Part shown: one piece after another, positions 62,063 through 64,000 of the stretch
How positions within the stretch are numbered: the first letter of the stretch is position 1
Layout: every line of letters begins with the position of its first letter
Assembly: GCA_039555135.1 (NCBI GenBank)
Contig: CP114179.1
Location: forward strand, 1,426,001-1,490,000
Source of the DNA: Phycisphaeraceae bacterium D3-23
Lineage (GTDB): Bacteria > Planctomycetota > Phycisphaerae > Phycisphaerales > Phycisphaeraceae
Length of the DNA stretch: 64,000 bases
Direction: 5' to 3'
Notes under the pieces: model-generated
Told to the model about the DNA's origin: nothing
What the model saw: the letters and a program-made list of their open reading frames with translations, nothing else
Database searches by the model: none
Translations under genes and position numbers: made by a program

Positions 62063-64000
62063 ACTTCTCTTCCTTGTCGTTCAGTTTTTCCTGCGCTCGG
62101 CGTTTGGCGTCGAGGAGGCGGGAGGTCGTTGGGCCCTGGTCTTTTTCACTCTTGCGTTGGGCGGCGCTCACGATGGGCTTGGCTTCGACGCCTTCTTTGG
62201 CACCGCCGACGGCTGATGTGAAGTCGGTGCCGGCCTTGGCGAGGTCTTCTTCGCTGGCGACGAACTTTCTTGTGCGCGAGCTGGCAGGTTTTTGCTTGGG
62301 CTGCTTGGCGGGCTTGCCGTCTTGTGTCTGCTGCGCGTTTTGTTTGACGCGGGAGGCGAGCGATCCCAGCGGTGTGCTCGCCGCGGGCTCGGCCTGGTCG
62401 AGTTCGGCGCTGGTCGCGGCGTGCTTGGCTTTGAGCGCGGCCATGGTGTTGCCGCCTTCGACTTTGCGGGTGGACATCGTGCCGGCGATCGTGTTGAGCC
62501 GGCCCTTGGCCCATTCGCCGATCTCGCGGGCGTCCCAGGCGATGCGTCGGCAGGCGACATCCAACAGCAGGAGGAGCAGCAGGAACGGCATCAGTTGTCG
62601 CGTACCCAGCGGCCTTGTCGAGACGGACTCGAAGGGGTGGGCGGGGTCGCGGTCGAAGAGCATCGCGGTGGCGGGGTCGACGGGGTCGAGCATGCGCCCG
62701 CCGGTGAGGTCGGCGATTTCCTGGAGCACGGCCCGGTTGGAGGTGAAGGTGCGCAGCTCGCCGCCGGCCTGGTTGCTGGTGCCGCCGATGACGCGGCGTC
62801 TGCTGCCGTCGCGGCCGGTCATGACGAGGTCGGCGATGTAGCTGCCGGCCTCGTGCGCGGGGATGCGTGCCTCGTAGAGCCCGGGGCCGACTTGGGCGAG
62901 TCGGACGGTGCTGACCGAGCCGTCAGGCCGGGTGATCGCGCCGCGGACGTCGAGGTCGTTGCCGAAGGATGCGCCCTGTCCGCCGGCGGGCGCGTCGAAC
63001 TCGAGGTCGCCCGCGGCGTCGAGCTGGAGGACGAGGGTATCGCCGTCGACACGGGTCGAGAGGTCGGCTTCGAGCGAGGCGGGCGGGCGCGAGATCTGGC
63101 GGATGGTGCGTCCCCAGAAGTCGGCGTATCCGCCCCAGTCGAGCCAGTCCGCGCCCCAGCGGTTGTTGGCGTCGGAGGTGAACGCGGCCGCGCGGCCCAG
63201 CCCGACCTGGTGGTGGGCGAAGATCGGTTCGCCCTCGGGGCCGATGAGCGGCGTGAAGATACGTGGGTCGTCTTTATGGCCGGTGAGGACGAAGCCCTGC
63301 AGTGGGGGGACGGCGCTGACGCCGGTCATGATGGGCGAGCCGGTGCTTCGGAGCCCGGGGGTGAAGAGCAGCTCGCGGATGAGGTTTTTGCGGATGAGGC
63401 GGGCTTCTTTGATGAAGACCTGGGGGAGGTTGTTGGGGTCGTTGACGGGGTAGAACTGCCCGTTGCCGGTCGTTGCGAGGTTGTAGAGGTTGCCCGCGTC
63501 GTGGCCGTCGCCGACGCCGACGGTGGAGATGGTGATGTTCTGCTGGGCGAGTGTCGCGCCGAGCGTGAGCATATTGGGCATGTTCCCGTGGCCGTCGGTG
63601 ATGACGATGATGTGTTTGACGGCGGCGTCGGCGGTGTTGATGTTGCTGAGCGCGGCGACGGCGGCCTGGACACCCGAGTTGATGTCGGTACCGCCGCCGG
63701 GCTGCATGGATCGGACGCGCTGCGCGGTGTCGCTGGGGTTGGAGTTCATGCCGAGCTTGACCAGCCAGTGCGCACTGCTGTCGAAGGCGACGACGCCGAC
63801 GAGGTCCTGCGGATATAGCGTAGAGAGCGCGAGCACGGCGGCCTCGGACGCGACGTTCTGCTGCGAGAGCCCGGCGCCGCCGACATTGCCGAACATGGAG
63901 CCCGAGCGGTCGATGACGAGGACGAGCGCGCCCGACGGGAGCTGGACCTGGCTGGGGATCTGGCAGGCGACGGGGAGGATGTACTTGTCGATGTCGGTGT
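62061..64000 (-). CDS. VWA-domain protein, 5' end beyond the window
   Basis: A gene cut by the right edge of the window; the frame is open to base 64000. Upstream of an internal Met (63896) the sequence still reads SGALVLVIDRSGSMFGN, so the VWA MIDAS Asp-x-Ser-x-Ser lies there and the protein starts outside. Visible: the VWA domain, then a GATase-like/soluble part (GFVLTGHKDDPRIFTPL region), and a membrane segment PFLLLLLLLDVACRRI near the end followed by a charged tail of about 140 residues. It heads the MoxR-Bat operon seen here. Confidence 0.85.
   Translation of the reverse strand, partial: TDIDKYILPVACQIPSQVQLPSGALVLVIDRSGSMFGNVGGAGLSQQNVASEAAVLALSTLYPQDLVGVVAFDSSAHWLVKLGMNSNPSDTAQRVRSMQPGGGTDINSGVQAAVAALSNINTADAAVKHIIVITDGHGNMPNMLTLGATLAQQNITISTVGVGDGHDAGNLYNLATTGNGQFYPVNDPNNLPQVFIKEARLIRKNLIRELLFTPGLRSTGSPIMTGVSAVPPLQGFVLTGHKDDPRIFTPLIGPEGEPIFAHHQVGLGRAAAFTSDANNRWGADWLDWGGYADFWGRTIRQISRPPASLEADLSTRVDGDTLVLQLDAAGDLEFDAPAGGQGASFGNDLDVRGAITRPDGSVSTVRLAQVGPGLYEARIPAHEAGSYIADLVMTGRDGSRRRVIGGTSNQAGGELRTFTSNRAVLQEIADLTGGRMLDPVDPATAMLFDRDPAHPFESVSTRPLGTRQLMPFLLLLLLLDVACRRIAWDAREIGEWAKGRLNTIAGTMSTRKVEGGNTMAALKAKHAATSAELDQAEPAASTPLGSLASRVKQNAQQTQDGKPAKQPKQKPASSRTRKFVASEEDLAKAGTDFTSAVGGAKEGVEAKPIVSAAQRKSEKDQGPTTSRLLDAKRRAQEKLNDKEEK

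Overview
The window looks like chromosomal DNA of a planctomycete of the Phycisphaerae type. It is GC-rich. It carries Gram-negative-type flagellar P- and L-ring genes, PEP-CTERM proteins (one also with a dockerin), a type IV prepilin-like surface protein, several lipoproteins, and MurG/FtsW. This placement is inference from gene content; no rRNA, tRNA or CRISPR array was found.

Layout: 0.1-9.9 kb holds housekeeping and metabolic genes (dnaB, a PfkB-type sugar kinase, leuS, trpG/pabA, larA) and two short genes of unlike composition. 10.1-23.0 kb is one long leftward flagellar operon: small ORF - flgF - flgG - flgA - flgH - flgI - flgJ-type rod-binding gene - flgN - flgK - [four-helix-bundle cassette] - flgL - fliW - csrA - flagellin. 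A near-perfect sigma-54 promoter lies just upstream of it. 23.2-29.5 kb has an M42-like peptidase, an orphan ABC ATPase, a copper P-type ATPase, a MazG-like protein and a compact three-gene unit built around a minimal nucleotidyltransferase (toxin-antitoxin-like). 29.5-35.3 kb runs leftward ftsW - murG - ispA - dxs (peptidoglycan and isoprenoid precursor supply). 35.5-47 kb holds a giant tricorn/S41 lipoprotein protease, a telomere-like heptamer array, a 1315-residue beta-repeat/dockerin/PEP-CTERM surface protein and a KAP-type P-loop NTPase. 47-57 kb holds an SGNH esterase lipoprotein, clpP, a coiled-coil protein, a zinc-ribbon membrane protein, an EEP-family lipoprotein, a prepilin-like protein, a small PEP-CTERM protein, purM and a PerR-type Fur regulator. 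57-64 kb is a leftward Bat/MoxR operon: VWA (cut by the window edge) - moxR - [second four-helix-bundle cassette] - DUF58 - batA-like.

The strongest unusual signal is the density and variety of inverted-repeat elements. At least five 70-155 bp families and many 20-50 bp palindromes fill the gaps between genes. Many sit exactly on gene ends and supply the stop codon of the neighbour. Several have gone in frame into conserved genes (leuS, dxs twice, copA, the S41 protease twice, clpP, the PfkB kinase). Two elements are cassettes that carry a four-helix-bundle (23S rRNA intervening-sequence-like) protein gene between iterated inverted repeats. One of these shares a 46-bp identical end with a nearby gene-less element, which suggests a parent/MITE relationship. 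This is the best candidate here for a poorly described mobile system.
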